In this document: one piece after another, positions 32,203 through 42,785 of the stretch | How positions within the stretch are numbered: position 1 is the first letter of the stretch | Layout: each line of letters opens with the position of its first letter | Source: Hyaloperonospora brassicae | Lineage: Eukaryota > Oomycota > Peronosporomycetes > Peronosporales > Peronosporaceae | DNA: 64,000 nucleotides | Direction of reading: 5' to 3' | Assembly (NCBI GenBank): GCA_947650285.1 | Contig: CANTFL010001445.1 | Span: 806,001 to 870,000 of the forward strand | The notes under the pieces: generated by a model | What the model was told of the DNA's origin: nothing | Databases searched by the model: none | The model's input: the letters and a program-made list of their open reading frames with translations, nothing else | Made by a program: the position numbers and the translations under genes

Positions 32203-33582
32203 ATGACTGAAGACGCAGACGCCAACAAAACAGCACTCCCGCGCACAATCAGCGGGAGTTTGGTCGACCGCGTGATGGATCAGCACCTGATCCCTTGGGC
32301 GCTGTACGACTTGTCCGGAGCTCGGTCTCCGGACTCTCTCGAGACGATGCAGGACTACTTCCGTCGTTTCCGTGGGTTGCGCGGAAAGAGACTTGATGGA
32401 ATCTCATACGAGTCACTCCAGCGGTCATGGTGTGCGTTCATCCGGCGGTGGAACCGGATGCATGAAGACGGAAGGAACTTTCAGCAGTGGCTGGCCAATC
32501 GCGAAGATATCCACGCCGATCATTCCATCGGTGTACTGCGCGAGAAGATCTGTGAAAACGCCTGGAACGTAGATCGACTCTGCTACGTTCACGTGCACGA
32601 ATCATGTTACTCCTGTGACTCGGTGCCTCGTCCAACTCGCGAAGCTTGGAAACGACACGTCGCTGAGTATCCACTCAGCGATTATGAACAGCTCTGGATA
32701 GGACGGTACGAGCGCAGCTTGGTGGAGCGCAAGACTGCGGTTAATCGTGGCGCGTCACGCTGGCGACACCACTCGCGTTCTCGAGGTCGTGGTGCCGTGC
32801 AATCGCCACGACGTTCTCGTTCGCGTGATCGTCGCGATACACGCTCTTCGCAACGTTCTCGTCGTCGCTCTTCATCTTGTCGTCGTGGTGAAACGTCACC
32901 ACGACGTTCTCGCAATCGCTCTCGGTCTCGTAGTCGTGGTGACACTTCACCACGACACCGTCGTCGTGCATCTCGTTCTCGCTCACCGCGAGAACACACA
33001 GGTCGTCGACCAAGTCTGCACCAAGCGTGTGCAGGGACTCGTAAGCCCGAACGAGGTCCGGAACGTCTCGAAGAAGCGAAGAGCGCGGTTCCCACGTATC
33101 CTGCTTGGGTGGAAACCCGAGCCAACGTACACGATACTTGCGCGCGGTTGGAACCGCGCGCTCATGGTGTCGCGACGATGTCGTTTCGCGACGAGGGTCC
33201 TCGTGACCCAGTAAACGCTCCACAATCCAGCGCTTCTGGCCTTCCGCGTCCACAAGCGGTGGTGGACCCTCACGATGGTACTGCTGGCGTCCTGGTTGCC
33301 CAGGACGATGTAGATGCGGCTGTGAACAAGGCTGTCGATGCCCAGCTGGAGGCTGAAGCTGCCCTTGACCGAGCTGCGCGGGCTGAGAGAACAGAGAACG
33401 AGATTCGACAATCGAACCGCGAGCTGCTTGAACGGATGCGGAACCTGGAACGCCAGGTTCTTGGGCACGCGCAGGCTGGGAAGCAGCCGCGTCCGATGTC
33501 GCTGGCGCGTCGAGCAAGGCGAGAGGGAAGGTCGACCTATGAGCCTTTGACTCCGAGGACGGAGCCAACCCGTGAAGCGTAG
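32203..33582 (+). CDS. Antisense ORF of Gypsy-1: CxxC, RS-rich and coiled-coil protein, 459 aa
   Basis: Runs against pol, starting 76 bp inside the 3' LTR and overlapping the pol C-terminus (32741-33582). Residues 1-175 form a folded-looking region with [10 protein letters not shown] (31-40), [13 protein letters not shown] (71-83), and C135/C138 in [13 protein letters not shown]. Residues about 185-270 are an Arg/Ser-rich domain like those of splicing factors. About 375-425 is a heptad-like coiled coil ([20 protein letters not shown]). The order CxxC region, linker, coiled coil recurs in the antisense ORF of Gypsy-2, which argues for selection. Antisense genes at this position are known in plant Tat-lineage gypsy elements; I know of none described in oomycetes. 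A host gene captured between LTRs is the alternative. Function unknown. Confidence 0.7.
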   Translation: MTEDADANKTALPRTISGSLVDRVMDQHLIPWALYDLSGARSPDSLETMQDYFRRFRGLRGKRLDGISYESLQRSWCAFIRRWNRMHEDGRNFQQWLANREDIHADHSIGVLREKICENAWNVDRLCYVHVHESCYSCDSVPRPTREAWKRHVAEYPLSDYEQLWIGRYERSLVERKTAVNRGASRWRHHSRSRGRGAVQSPRRSRSRDRRDTRSSQRSRRRSSSCRRGETSPRRSRNRSRSRSRGDTSPRHRRRASRSRSPREHTGRRPSLHQACAGTRKPERGPERLEEAKSAVPTYPAWVETRANVHDTCARLEPRAHGVATMSFRDEGPRDPVNAPQSSASGLPRPQAVVDPHDGTAGVLVAQDDVDAAVNKAVDAQLEAEAALDRAARAERTENEIRQSNRELLERMRNLERQVLGHAQAGKQPRPMSLARRARREGRSTYEPLTPRTEPTREA

Positions 33583-36500
33583 CTGGAAGGTACTCCTTGA
33601 GCCGCCCAACGTAAAACGTCGGGTGAAGTCGCAGTGACGAAGGGATGGCCAGTGTGTATGCGTAGCCGATTGCCTTGAGTTCCGTGAATGGTCCGATGAA
33701 ACGTGGCGCGAGTTTGCTCGCGCCTAGATTGGTTACTGCTGAATCTCGTAGGCCTTCGGTAGATAACAATACACGATCACCTTTCTTGAATGTACTCGTG
33801 TTCTTTCTTCCACGTTTGTCTGCATTCGCTTTCTGTTTATCCACTGCAGATTGAAGAGTATCGCGTACAAACCTCGTGATGGCTTGACGTTGGAGTATAA
33901 ACTCTGACACAGCCATGTCATCAATTGGTCGCGCCGATTCAATCGGCGCGTAGTTAGCTTTAGGGTTTCGCATACTCGAAGAAGGGTCGATCAGCGTCTG
34001 TGTAGTCCATTGAGCTATCGGGGACGCCACGTCACGTGGCGTCGAAACAGAAGACTTCGCCTTGGAATGGTTGACAACATTCGCGCTCAGAATACCGTGA
34101 GCTTCACTCGATCGTTGTTTATCGTTATCACCCCCCGCCAGAGTGGAGCCACGAAGAGCCGTGGGTTGACCCACGGCAAGAAGAGTAGGTACACGAGGAT
34201 GACGGGCCGAATTTGCAAAAAATGGCGTCAACCCCGTTGACGCGTGAACCGCGTTGTTGAGTGCAAACTCCGCGAGTGGCAAAAACGCACTCCAACTTGT
34301 AAAGGACGTTGCGTAACTTCGAAGAACATCTTCGAGGACCCGATTAACTCTCTCTGTTTGCCCATCCGTTTCCGGATGGGCTGCTGTCGACATTTGTAGC
34401 TTTGTGCCAAGCAACTCGAACAATGACGTCCAAAAAGCAGATGTAAAACGAGGATCACGGTCCGAGACAATGTTGTCTGGAAGACCGTGATGGCGAAACA
34501 CAGTGTTAATGAAGTGCACCGCGGTCTCAGCCGCGGTGATCGTTGCATGAACAGGCACCAGATGTGTCATCTTGCTGAATCTGTCGACAAAGACCAGAAT
34601 ACCCGATCGGTCTTGGCCATCTGGTGCAAGCCCGAAGATAATATCCATTGAGTCTGAGCTCCAAGCCTCAACTGCAATTGGCAGGGGTCGCAGGGGTGCC
34701 TGCGACGATGGTGATGGCTTCACGCGCTGACATACTTCGCAGGTGCGAACCCAGTTGCGAACCCACTTGTACATGTGGGGCCAGAAGAAGTCGCGCGAGA
34801 CAGCCGCGAATGTCTTTTCGCGGCCCAGATGACCGCCAATTGGGGCATCATGGTACTCGTGGATGATACGAGCACGCAAATCCAAGTCATTCGCAATCAC
34901 AGTTCGAGGCGCATCGAATTTGTCGATGCTATATAACAGCAAATCACCGTCCACACTGTATCGTTGAATGTGATCACGCTTCGTTCGCGAAAGAGCTCCC
35001 AGTGCAGCATCGCTGGGAGCGCGCAGATAGGCAATAATGTCCGCATAATCTGGATCGTTCGCGTAAGCCGAGACAATTTCATCGAAAAGGCATAACTCGG
35101 GTGTGACCCGAGTTAGATTCAACGACACACACGTCGCACATCGATCGTCTTCATCGTCGTCGTCAGTTGCCTGACGACTCAGTGCCATACGAGGATCGTA
35201 ATCTGGGCGTCGTGACAGTGCGTCAGCAAGAATGTTGGTCTTGCCTGGCTTGTAGTGCACGACGAAGTTGTACTCGGAGAAGAAAGAGAGCCACCGTGCC
35301 ATCCGCTGTGACAGGTGTGGACTCTTCATTGCTGTCCGCAGCGATGCATGATCAGTATACAGGGCGAACGTGCGCTCGCCCAGTAGGTGGACACGAAACT
35401 TGATGAGTGCGTAGCGCATCGCTAGCAGTTCCTTATCGTGAACCGGATAGTTCTTCTCTGCCGGCTTCATCTGTCGTGACTGATAGCTCACGACTCGTTC
35501 ACGGCCCTCATGATCGAACTGCATGAGGGCGCAACCAATTGCAAAGTCACTTGCATCACACACCACGTGAAACGGTTTGGTGTCGTCAGGGAGTATCAAC
35601 ACTGGCGCCGACGCCAGGCTCTTCTTCACTGCGTCAAAGGCTGCTTGATGTTCGGGACGCCACGACCACGTGGCGTCTTTCTTCAGAAGTGACGACAGGG
35701 GCTGTATAGAACCGGCGTAATCCTTTGTGTACTTATGCAAGTAATTAGCTAGACCGAGCCATTGACGTAACTCCGTAGGGTTCTTGGGTGTGGGCCAAGA
35801 ACAGATTGACGACACCTTCTCTGGATCGGCTCGAACACCCGATTTACTCACGTAGCAGCCCAGCACCGGAATCTCCGGTGCACAGAATACACACTTCTTC
35901 AAGTTTGCATATAACTTGTTATCTCGCATGACTTGAAACACCTGCTTCAGGTGTTGAAGGTGAACTTGGACAGCACTGAGATTGCCCTCAGCGCGACTGT
36001 GGACAAAGATGTCATCGAAGTAGCTAGGAGCAAAGTCTCGAAGCGGTCTCAACACTTGAGATACCATGCGATTGAAAGTGGCTGGTGCGTTCTTCAATCC
36101 TTGTGGCATCACCAGCCACTCCCATAGCATACCACTCGGGGTGCTCACCGCAGTGAGTGGTATGTCACTCTGTCGCATCAAGATCTGGTAGAAGCCATCG
36201 GTCAGATCGATGGCGCTAAAAATGACGCTACCTGACATGGAGTTTAGAACCATGTCTTTCCTGGGGATAGGCGTTTGGGCAGGAATAGTGGCATCGTTGA
36301 GCTTGTTAAACGCATGCACTATACGCCAGCCTCCCGTAGCCTTCTTCACGCAGAAGGTTGGACTCGAATGGGGAGAGACACTCTCACGCACATGACCGGC
36401 CTTGCGACGACCTTCGAAGAATGCATCAATAGCCTCGACTTGGTCTCGAGGCAACGGCCACTGCCGTGTCACACAATATTTCGATCCTGGCACGAGATCA

Positions 36501-38098
36501 ATCTCGTGCCGCACGCCACGATCGGCAGGGAGTTCGGCCGGAATCTTGTCCGGGAACACGTCGGCGTACTCTCGTGCAATGTCGTAAACAGGGTTACCAG
36601 ACTCGCGCAGAGCCTCCCAAGATTGCGACGCAAATCTTTCTTCGCGCGCTGACTTTTGTTCAGCGCTTCGAGGGCGCGTCATTAGCTCCTCATTCGGCTC
36701 ATAGATCACCTCGTTGGTGACCAGACATACTTGTTCCACCGTGCCTCCCTTGAGGTCGCGTAGAAAATGCTTCCAGGAGAGTCCTGGAAGGCTCGTAATA
36801 GACGACGCGTCGCGAGGTGGACTCGCGACCTCAATGTATTGGCGCCTTGGTGGACTCCCGTCCACGTACACAATAGCGTGAACACATTCCGACGCTGAGT
36901 TCTCGTAGCTTGCGTCCCCATCGTGCCTCGAGTCCATGCTCGAAGCTGGCGAACCGCAGTCAGGTGTCAAATCTGCACCCCCCTCTAGACGCTGGATGTC
37001 CTCATCCAGGACGTCGAAATCGCGCGACGGGAGTATTCCATACTCGTCCGTCGACGCATGATGCGGGAGCCCCTGCTCTACCGCCACAAACTCGTGTGGG
37101 AGCCCCTGCTCGACCACGTCTTGCTCATGTGGGAAACTCTGTTCGACCACAGTAGGCGATGATGGGAACCCCTGTTCGACCATCATATTCGCACGTAGGG
37201 ACTCTTGTCCATCCACGTCACACTCGGTGGCGAGCCCCTGCTCGGCCACGTGTTGCCCTTGTGGGAGCCTCTGCTCGACCACGATGGGTGCAGGTGGGAA
37301 CACCTGTTCGTGTTCGACCACTGCTCTCTCGTGCGGGAACCGCTGTTCGACCGCGTCGTCGTTGCGCGGGAGCCACTGCTCGTCCGCGTCGTCATTACGT
37401 GGGAGCCACTGCTCGTCCACGTCGGACTCCTCGCTGCAAAGCGAGGAGGCACCATCACTCGTGCGTAGGGGCACGGAACAAGCGGTACAGAGAGGGCCAT
37501 CGCTCACTCTGTGTACCGCCGGTGTCGTGGATGTACGATCCACGACTGTAACGTTCGGCCAATCACTTGGAGACACCAAGAGATGGGTGAACACTTCGCT
37601 GACGTCGAACTTGCTTCGACGTCTCACTGATCTGGCAAACCAGTCGATCTGGGGCTTATAGCGTGCCAACCATGGCATGCCCAGGATGCAATCGAATGCA
37701 TAATTCATTTCAATCACCAAGAAGTTGTCGTTACTGCGAAAGCCGTCAAACGTGTACGGCAACGACACTTCGCGCCGCGATACGCGGCGTGGTTTCCCGT
37801 CAGCGAGCTTGACAACAACTTGTCCAGTTCCCTCGTGGACCTGGATGCTGGGTGGCAGCATTGACACGCAAGATTCACGGAAGAAATTGTTTGTCGCTCC
37901 TGAATCCAGGAGCGCTCGTAGGGGTCGCCGGATACCGGCGACATGTAGATTAACAATAATCAGGCGTGAATCACCACTCGTAGTGGTGGAATTTGACCGT
38001 GCACGCAGCACAGATGGGCTGGGAGGTCGGGCTGCCACCGGTGGACCCGGACCTCCCTTCAAACCAGTAGGGCGCCCTGCACCTACTGGTCTCGTCCG
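32741..38098 (-). CDS. Gypsy-1 pol: protease, RT, RNase H, integrase, chromodomain (about 1785 codons)
   Basis: Entered by -1 frameshift at 38098; the residue numbers here count from the Leu codon at 38062. Protease active site DSGA is at 53-56 and the ILGM block at 126-129. An 11-unit [12 protein letters not shown] repeat spans about 215-335. RT has the catalytic YFDD at 681-684, RNase [11 protein letters not shown] at 834 and TDHASL at 903. Integrase has the zinc site H1071, H1078, C1108, C1111 and the catalytic triad D1140, D1201, E1237 with D,D35E spacing. A chromodomain at about 1625-1680 ([18 protein letters not shown]) would direct integration to marked chromatin. The tail is a His/Asp repeat. 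All catalytic residues are present and the frame has no stop, so this copy could supply enzymes. Confidence 0.95.
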   Translation of the reverse strand, partial: RTRPVGAGRPTGLKGGPGPPVAARPPSPSVLRARSNSTTTSGDSRLIIVNLHVAGIRRPLRALLDSGATNNFFRESCVSMLPPSIQVHEGTGQVVVKLADGKPRRVSRREVSLPYTFDGFRSNDNFLVIEMNYAFDCILGMPWLARYKPQIDWFARSVRRRSKFDVSEVFTHLLVSPSDWPNVTVVDRTSTTPAVHRVSDGPLCTACSVPLRTSDGASSLCSEESDVDEQWLPRNDDADEQWLPRNDDAVEQRFPHERAVVEHEQVFPPAPIVVEQRLPQGQHVAEQGLATECDVDGQESLRANMMVEQGFPSSPTVVEQSFPHEQDVVEQGLPHEFVAVEQGLPHHASTDEYGILPSRDFDVLDEDIQRLEGGADLTPDCGSPASSMDSRHDGDASYENSASECVHAIVYVDGSPPRRQYIEVASPPRDASSITSLPGLSWKHFLRDLKGGTVEQVCLVTNEVIYEPNEELMTRPRSAEQKSAREERFASQSWEALRESGNPVYDIAREYADVFPDKIPAELPADRGVRHEIDLVPGSKYCVTRQWPLPRDQVEAIDAFFEGRRKAGHVRESVSPHSSPTFCVKKATGGWRIVHAFNKLNDATIPAQTPIPRKDMVLNSMSGSVIFSAIDLTDGFYQILMRQSDIPLTAVSTPSGMLWEWLVMPQGLKNAPATFNRMVSQVLRPLRDFAPSYFDDIFVHSRAEGNLSAVQVHLQHLKQVFQVMRDNKLYANLKKCVFCAPEIPVLGCYVSKSGVRADPEKVSSICSWPTPKNPTELRQWLGLANYLHKYTKDYAGSIQPLSSLLKKDATWSWRPEHQAAFDAVKKSLASAPVLILPDDTKPFHVVCDASDFAIGCALMQFDHEGRERVVSYQSRQMKPAEKNYPVHDKELLAMRYALIKFRVHLLGERTFALYTDHASLRTAMKSPHLSQRMARWLSFFSEYNFVVHYKPGKTNILADALSRRPDYDPRMALSRQATDDDDEDDRCATCVSLNLTRVTPELCLFDEIVSAYANDPDYADIIAYLRAPSDAALGALSRTKRDHIQRYSVDGDLLLYSIDKFDAPRTVIANDLDLRARIIHEYHDAPIGGHLGREKTFAAVSRDFFWPHMYKWVRNWVRTCEVCQRVKPSPSSQAPLRPLPIAVEAWSSDSMDIIFGLAPDGQDRSGILVFVDRFSKMTHLVPVHATITAAETAVHFINTVFRHHGLPDNIVSDRDPRFTSAFWTSLFELLGTKLQMSTAAHPETDGQTERVNRVLEDVLRSYATSFTSWSAFLPLAEFALNNAVHASTGLTPFFANSARHPRVPTLLAVGQPTALRGSTLAGGDNDKQRSSEAHGILSANVVNHSKAKSSVSTPRDVASPIAQWTTQTLIDPSSSMRNPKANYAPIESARPIDDMAVSEFILQRQAITRFVRDTLQSAVDKQKANADKRGRKNTSTFKKGDRVLLSTEGLRDSAVTNLGASKLAPRFIGPFTELKAIGYAYTLAIPSSLRLHPTFYVGRLKEYLPATLHGLAPSSESKAHRSTFPLALLDAPATSDAAASQPARAQEPGVPGSASVQAARGSIVESRSLFSQPAQLGQGQLQPPAGHRQPCSQPHLHRPGQPGRQQYHREGPPPLVDAEGQKRWIVERLLGHEDPRRETTSSRHHERAVPTARKYRVRWLGFPPKQDTWEPRSSLLRDVPDLVRAYESLHTLGADLVDDLCVLAVSENEMHDDGVVVKCHHDYETESDCENVVVTFHHDDKMKSDDENVAKSVYRDDHANENVVAIARHHDLENASGVASVTRHD

Positions 38099-38104
38099 TT
38101 TTTT
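38061..38104 (-). promoter_or_regulatory. Putative -1 programmed ribosomal frameshift signal, gag to pol
   Basis: The minus strand reads A AAA AAC (38104-38098) in the zinc-knuckle frame, a spacer GGACG (38097-38093), then an 11-bp stem AGACCAGTAGG (38092-38082) with CCTACTGGTTT (38071-38061), one G-U pair and a 10-nt loop. The zero frame stops at TAG (38085-38083) inside the stem. The -1 frame runs straight into pol. Confidence 0.85.
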
Positions 38105-39131
38105 GGACGACTGATCGGAGCACCTCCCTCATGATGGGTGTCCGACGCATGCACCGACATCGGTGCTGGCGCGCGGCATTCAGCCGCGCGATGTCCCGGC
38201 TTCCGGCATCGAAAGCAGATCATCTGACGTCCGCCTCGGACGTCGCCCTTGTAGGCTGTAGCGTGTCGTCGGTCACCCGACTCTCAAATGCATCGATCTC
38301 CATAGGTTCCGGGCCCGCTGATCTGACAGCGGTAACAACTGAAGGCTTGGTATAGGCCTTGGTGACTCTGAAATCCTCACGGAGAGCGATAGCGAAAGCC
38401 TCCTCCAACGTGGCAGGCTCTGCTCGTTCCAGCGAGAGGCGAGTCTGCCCTTCACGCATGCCATCGACAAACACGTTCACTTGTGTATACATGTCCATGG
38501 GATGCGTGACAATACAAGACGCCAGATGTCGAGCCATCTACACGTAGTCGCGCATGGACATCTTACCCTGTCGCAGGAACAGGAACCTTGAACGCACCAA
38601 CTTCTCTTCCTGGGGCGGCTCGAAGGCGAGTCGAAGGTCACTCTGGATGGCTTCCAGAGTGGGGAACGCAAACTCGTCAACAACGAGTTTTCCCAAGGCC
38701 CACTCCTTGGCTTTCCCAGTGAGACGGGAAAGAAGGAAATTGACCTTCGCTTGAGGAGCCTCGAGAAGTCTCGAGGCGATAGCGATGTCGACCTCTCGAA
38801 ACCAACGAGACAACGACAAGCGTTCTTTTCCTTCGCCAGAATAGGCGGAGGTCTCCATCTTCACGGCATCGTTCCGTGAAGTCCGCGAGGGAGTTAAACC
38901 TCGCCGATGGAATTCGGCGAGCTCGCGAGCCATGTAGTCGTGTATGGCGAGACGCTGTTCATCAGGAGTCGCTGATCTCATCAGCGACACAACAAATGCC
39001 TCTCCCGATATCGCCGCGAGGCGATTTAGGGCATCCCACTCAACACCAGTGAGATGGGGAAAAGTCGCGTGCTCCAGACTCATGTCTGGAGCGTCAAAGT
39101 ACGACGAATCGCTCATCCCAAACTCGGGCAT
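38083..39131 (-). pseudogene. Gypsy-1 gag and nucleocapsid, one stop and one frameshift
   Basis: ATG at 39131 ([13 protein letters not shown]). The retrotransposon gag core includes [14 protein letters not shown] and [21 protein letters not shown] after RDYV at about 38538 interrupts an otherwise continuous frame that resumes as MARHLASCIVTHPMD. After EADVR the frame stops at 38220, and the nucleocapsid continues in the -1 frame as MICFRCRKPGHRAAEC (CX2CX4HX4C). No slippery heptamer is seen there, so I read this one as mutation. Gag forms the particle, so this copy would need gag from a relative. Confidence 0.88.
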
Positions 39132-39147
39132 GGGAAGGACTACTAAG

Positions 39148-39155
39148 TGCTACCA
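39148..39155 (-). promoter_or_regulatory. Gypsy-1 primer-binding site
   Basis: The minus strand has TGGTAGCA two bases after the LTR end, complementary to TGCTACCA, the 3' end of eukaryotic initiator tRNA-Met. Eight bases match. Confidence 0.7.
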
Positions 39156-39157
39156 GG

Positions 39158-39483
39158 TGTAACGGGCTAGAATAACCCGTACTTAGCGTACACTATTTCT
39201 AGCGCTTTGAGGAAGCTCAAAGCCCAAGTCTTAGGTGTTAAGTATTTTTAACTCTGTTTATATTTTGTCTTTTAAAATCATCCTAAGTACGAATGGTTCC
39301 CTTGGACTCATGGGAACCACTCAATCTACGTGTCTATATCTTACTGGCTAATAATGGTACTGAGCCCATTAAACCAGCTAAAATATACGACGTGCTACTT
39401 TCGCTACTTCGAAAGTAACACCCCTACTTAAGTAACATGTAAACTTAATCGAAACTACTTATGTAACGGGGTGGCCCATTACA
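39158..39483 (-). repeat. Gypsy-1 5' LTR
   Basis: Partner of 31800-32126, differing by a single G in the starting G run as far as I can see. Confidence 0.95.
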
Positions 39484-39690
39484 GGATGAGTAATACCCCT
39501 CCAATATTCATCAAATTTGCTACCAATCCTTTGAGACCAGTGCGAGAATTTGCACACTTTCTATTTTGACGATGTATTCGATCATAACCGGGCTATGGAA
39601 GAAGAGACGGACGTGGAAATTTACAGAACACATGCTCGTCACGTTCTTCAGCTTATGCACAATTGTGGTGGACTGGTGATCACAAATCAC
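39484..39690 (+). pseudogene. Gypsy-3 reverse transcriptase, continuation after the nested insertion
   Basis: After the GGATG duplication the frame reads MSNTPPIFIKFATNPLRPVR and then, with stops and frame shifts, DDVFDHNRA and ETDVEIYRTHARHVLQLMH. It matches Gypsy-2 RT ([28 protein letters not shown]). Confidence 0.8.
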
Positions 39691-40659
39691 TTGTGATCCC
39701 GACTCTCCACTGGCGCCCGGAAGACCGACTAACGGAGGGGGTACCCCGGTTCCGTGCTCTGTGTATTCTTGCTCATCTTGTGCACCCGTCGGTGTGTCGG
39801 GTTGCGCTCTTCTTGGTATACTTGAGTTGAAGCTGATTTTGACTGAATTGGGGATAGGAGTTGATCGGGTGGAAAATCCTTCACCCGGTCAAACGTGGGG
39901 TGGATCGAGCGGAAATTCTTGACTCGATCGCAAGTACACTTGGGCGCTCTCCCAGAGTCGCCTGTATCCAAAGGTGATGCTTGATCCGCAAGCCTTCTGA
40001 CCACTTGAGCCGTCTCGCGATCTTGAATCTGAACCGTTGGGTTCCCTGCGTCCGATCGCAGTTGGGAGGGGTGAGAACTAATGTTCTGCCTCGACAAGCA
40101 ATCCTAAGGTGAAGTTGGTATAGACACAGGCCGCTCTCTATTCAACGAAAGGCCAAATTTCCTGCCCGGATGAAGTCGACGCGTGTCTTTCTTTGTAAAT
40201 TCAATTCTGTTTAATGTCAACCAACCACATCCAAAAACTTTGATTATGTCTATCTGTTCTCTAGATCACTGTTGCTTATCGCCTGTCTATGTAATTTACC
40301 TCGTGCATCATGAGGTCCACAGCAGATACTCCGTAGCGGATCTCTAGGTAGTCGATCGCTAGGTGGTGGATCACTCCATTGTGGATCTCTCGGGGTAGAT
40401 CGCTTGGATAGTGGATCGCGGTATGTGGTCCGCACCAATTATGTGTTCACACTATGGAGCATTACACACCCAGGATGGATAGTGATCAATCTCTCGAGTC
40501 TCTGATCGGGCATCCACCGTCGGATCGCCGTTACTTTTCAGACCTCGCATGTTTGATGATCTTGACGATCCACTTCTCCAGCTTATTTCCCTATTCGCCT
40601 ATTTTACATTGTCGTTAGCGATCCAGTACTCCATTTGACGTTCACCCCTTAAGAGATCC
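39691..40659. other. Non-coding DNA between gypsy elements, GATC-rich repeats
   Basis: A 122-codon minus frame (39729-40097) has no motif. At 40335-40435 the motif GTGGATC/GTCGATCGCT recurs irregularly every 15-20 bp. Similar GATC-rich sequence continues right of Gypsy-2 (48642-48720), consistent with one locus split by that element. Confidence 0.5.
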
Positions 40660-41049
40660 TGTAACGGGGCACACCCTTACGTGAACTTAACGCAAGGGTA
40701 TCAGTGCCCCGACAGACGTCTCGTGGCAAGCGAGGAAGCGTAGGTAAGGTAAAAGCAGAACTGTTATATTACTATAATTAAGTCTTTAAACTACTGTCTC
40801 TCTGTTTGACCTAACTTAATTATACTAATATAACTGAGTGTATGGTGACGTCTCGTCACCACTCATTGCGCGCGTCTTGCGGCGATTGGTGGGTTGATAT
40901 CATCAAGATATCAACCAATGAACAGACTCTTTGGTCGACCCTTCAATATCACCACTTTGGTGATATTGTTCAAAGAATATTCAGCTTCATATTCTTTATT
41001 GTCACTTTCTTTAAAGTGACAATTCCATGTAACGGGCTGCCCCGTTACA
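40660..41049 (-). repeat. Gypsy-2 3' LTR
   Basis: Ends TGTAACGGGG and CCCCGTTACA form a 10-bp terminal inverted repeat. Internal palindromes include GATATCATCAAGATATC and AATATCACC/GGTGATATT. The polypurine tract AAGGGGGGGGTGA adjoins it on the minus strand. Confidence 0.93.
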
Positions 41050-41180
41050 TCACCCCCCCTTAACTGATAGTCACCGTGTGGCTATCGAAAATATGGCGGC
41101 CATTCGTTGGCCACCGTTGGGACAGGGAGCACTTGTTGGGTCCGTTCCATTCACTTTCCGCTTGACCTCGCATAGTTAAC

Positions 41181-42785
41181 ATGTCTATGCGAGGTGACTC
41201 AAGACCTACACAGCCCGGTGCTGTGCCAGCCTCTGCGGCAGACGATTCGTCGTCTGATGCTCCTTCTTCGCCTGCAGCAACAGGTGCTGCAGGTGCACGC
41301 GGCACCTCACCGCGTGCGCATGATGACCTCGACGTAGAGGTCATCTACTCTGGCGAGTCAGACGTGTCTGACCCGGGCAATGCGCCAGAGGCGTCTCGCT
41401 CACCGGCGACGCCTCAGTGTTCGCCAAGGCCACTGCCGAACGAACGGACTCGTGAGTTGCAATACAGTCTGTTCGGCACTGATGACGAATCGGATGATGA
41501 GTATGTTTGCTCATCACCGCAATCAGCTCGTGCTCCTTTGCACGAGCGACTTGACGATGGTGCAACCCATCGTCATACTGACAACCGTGGTACCGACAAG
41601 GGTACCACTGTGAAGCGTGATGAGTCGAAGCCGTGGCATTTGCCCGAACGGCTCATCAATAGCCTGTCTTACGAGACAGACCAACACCATCGAATACCCT
41701 TATTCGATGCGACTGAGCTTCACGGCTTGAGCTCCAGCGCGAAGAACTTTCGCGCTGAGGAAGACTTTTATCTCGATGTCTTCCTTAGACATCGATGGTA
41801 CAACAGCAACCAAAAGAGTGACAAAACATCGCTCTTGGCTGCGTGGAACGCGTTCGTCCAAAACGTAAAGAATTTTGGACGAGAAGGGTGGCTCAAGAAA
41901 CTTGAGGCGACACGCCTCAGGTTCGAAAAGCGAACGCCAACCGGTGCTAGGTACCGGTTGCACTGTTTATCGAGTGAGGCAGACATTCCTTGCCTCACAT
42001 GGGGAGACCCTTGTGCGAGTTGTATTGACAACTCGCAGCGTGCACATAGGGATGTGTATTCCCTTAATTCGTCCTGGGGAAGGGCACACATCTCGGCTGA
42101 GATGCGTGACGCGATTGCAAACTTGCAATCCGTCTACAAGCGCCTAGGGCGCGTGTTTACCGATGGGCCACAGGACTCATCGGATGGGTCTCGTCATACT
42201 GGCGGACGAGACCTTCAACATCCATCAACAGCTGAGAGCGGGGCTCCCAACTGTTCCAAGAGGGTGGATACCCCCGCCACTGGACGAGGTAGCTCGTCCT
42301 TGATCCTGAATCGTCACGGTCATTCAAGATACGCTCCACTAGAAAGCGTTGATCACCGTGCGCATCCACCAAAGGATGTGGTGGAGGAGGAAAGACCTCC
42401 TCCAGATGATTCGGTTCACCATCTCGACCCTTACGAGATGGATCGCGCAATCGATGAATTGCGCGATGACTTGAAGCACGAGCGCGACCGGCGCTACGCT
42501 TTGACCGATACCGTGCGGAAGAACCGCAAGGATCACGAGGCTGAATGGGCGAGGGATCGCGCCGATTATGCCACAGCGCAGCTTCAGGTCGAGTGGGATG
42601 TCCGCTCCCTATTCGGCGAGCTGGCGACAGCTCGAGGGGAGATATCTCGGTTGAGTTCCGAGGTATCATATCTGCGCGACCAGACGGATCGTCTGGAGCG
42701 CGAACGCAAGAACTTGATGGATGTTCTTGAACGTGGGGGCTATCTTCATCGGAAGAAGAAGGCTCGTACTGACAGTACGACCTAA
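41181..42785 (+). CDS. Antisense ORF of Gypsy-2: CxxC and coiled-coil protein, 534 aa
   Basis: Opposes pol, starting 131 bp inside the 3' LTR and overlapping the chromodomain frame (42157-42785). The N-terminal 150 residues are acidic and Ser/Pro-rich. Residues 150-320 match the Gypsy-1 antisense protein in order and spacing: [13 protein letters not shown] (171-183), [13 protein letters not shown] (217-229), then C278/C281 in [17 protein letters not shown] coiled coil at about 415-520 ([17 protein letters not shown], then [17 protein letters not shown]) and a basic tail (HRKKKARTD) end the protein. The RS domain of the Gypsy-1 version is replaced by the acidic head. The frame is intact although pol and gag of this element are broken, which suggests it is maintained separately or decays more slowly. 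Function unknown. Confidence 0.7.
   Translation: MSMRGDSRPTQPGAVPASAADDSSSDAPSSPAATGAAGARGTSPRAHDDLDVEVIYSGESDVSDPGNAPEASRSPATPQCSPRPLPNERTRELQYSLFGTDDESDDEYVCSSPQSARAPLHERLDDGATHRHTDNRGTDKGTTVKRDESKPWHLPERLINSLSYETDQHHRIPLFDATELHGLSSSAKNFRAEEDFYLDVFLRHRWYNSNQKSDKTSLLAAWNAFVQNVKNFGREGWLKKLEATRLRFEKRTPTGARYRLHCLSSEADIPCLTWGDPCASCIDNSQRAHRDVYSLNSSWGRAHISAEMRDAIANLQSVYKRLGRVFTDGPQDSSDGSRHTGGRDLQHPSTAESGAPNCSKRVDTPATGRGSSSLILNRHGHSRYAPLESVDHRAHPPKDVVEEERPPPDDSVHHLDPYEMDRAIDELRDDLKHERDRRYALTDTVRKNRKDHEAEWARDRADYATAQLQVEWDVRSLFGELATARGEISRLSSEVSYLRDQTDRLERERKNLMDVLERGGYLHRKKKARTDSTT

Larger units (their letters stand above)
31800..39483 (-). mobile_element. Ty3/gypsy chromovirus (Gypsy-1), nearly complete, nested in Gypsy-3
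   Basis: 7684 bp with LTRs of 327 and 326 bp and a perfect 5-bp target duplication GGATG (31795-31799 and 39484-39488). Order on the minus strand: LTR, primer site, gag, zinc knuckle, -1 frameshift signal, protease, RT, RNase H, integrase, chromodomain, polypurine tract, LTR. Pol is fully open; gag has one stop and one frameshift. An antisense ORF occupies the 3' end. The LTRs are almost identical, so the insertion is young. Confidence 0.95.

Noticed and set aside
32203..33582. Host SR-type splicing factor gene
   Set aside because: No RRM domain, lies wholly between LTRs, and a similar antisense ORF is found in a second element.
38215..38240. A second programmed frameshift between gag and the zinc knuckle of Gypsy-1
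   Set aside because: The frame change is there, but I see no slippery heptamer or downstream stem, and gag already has a separate stop; ordinary mutation is simpler.
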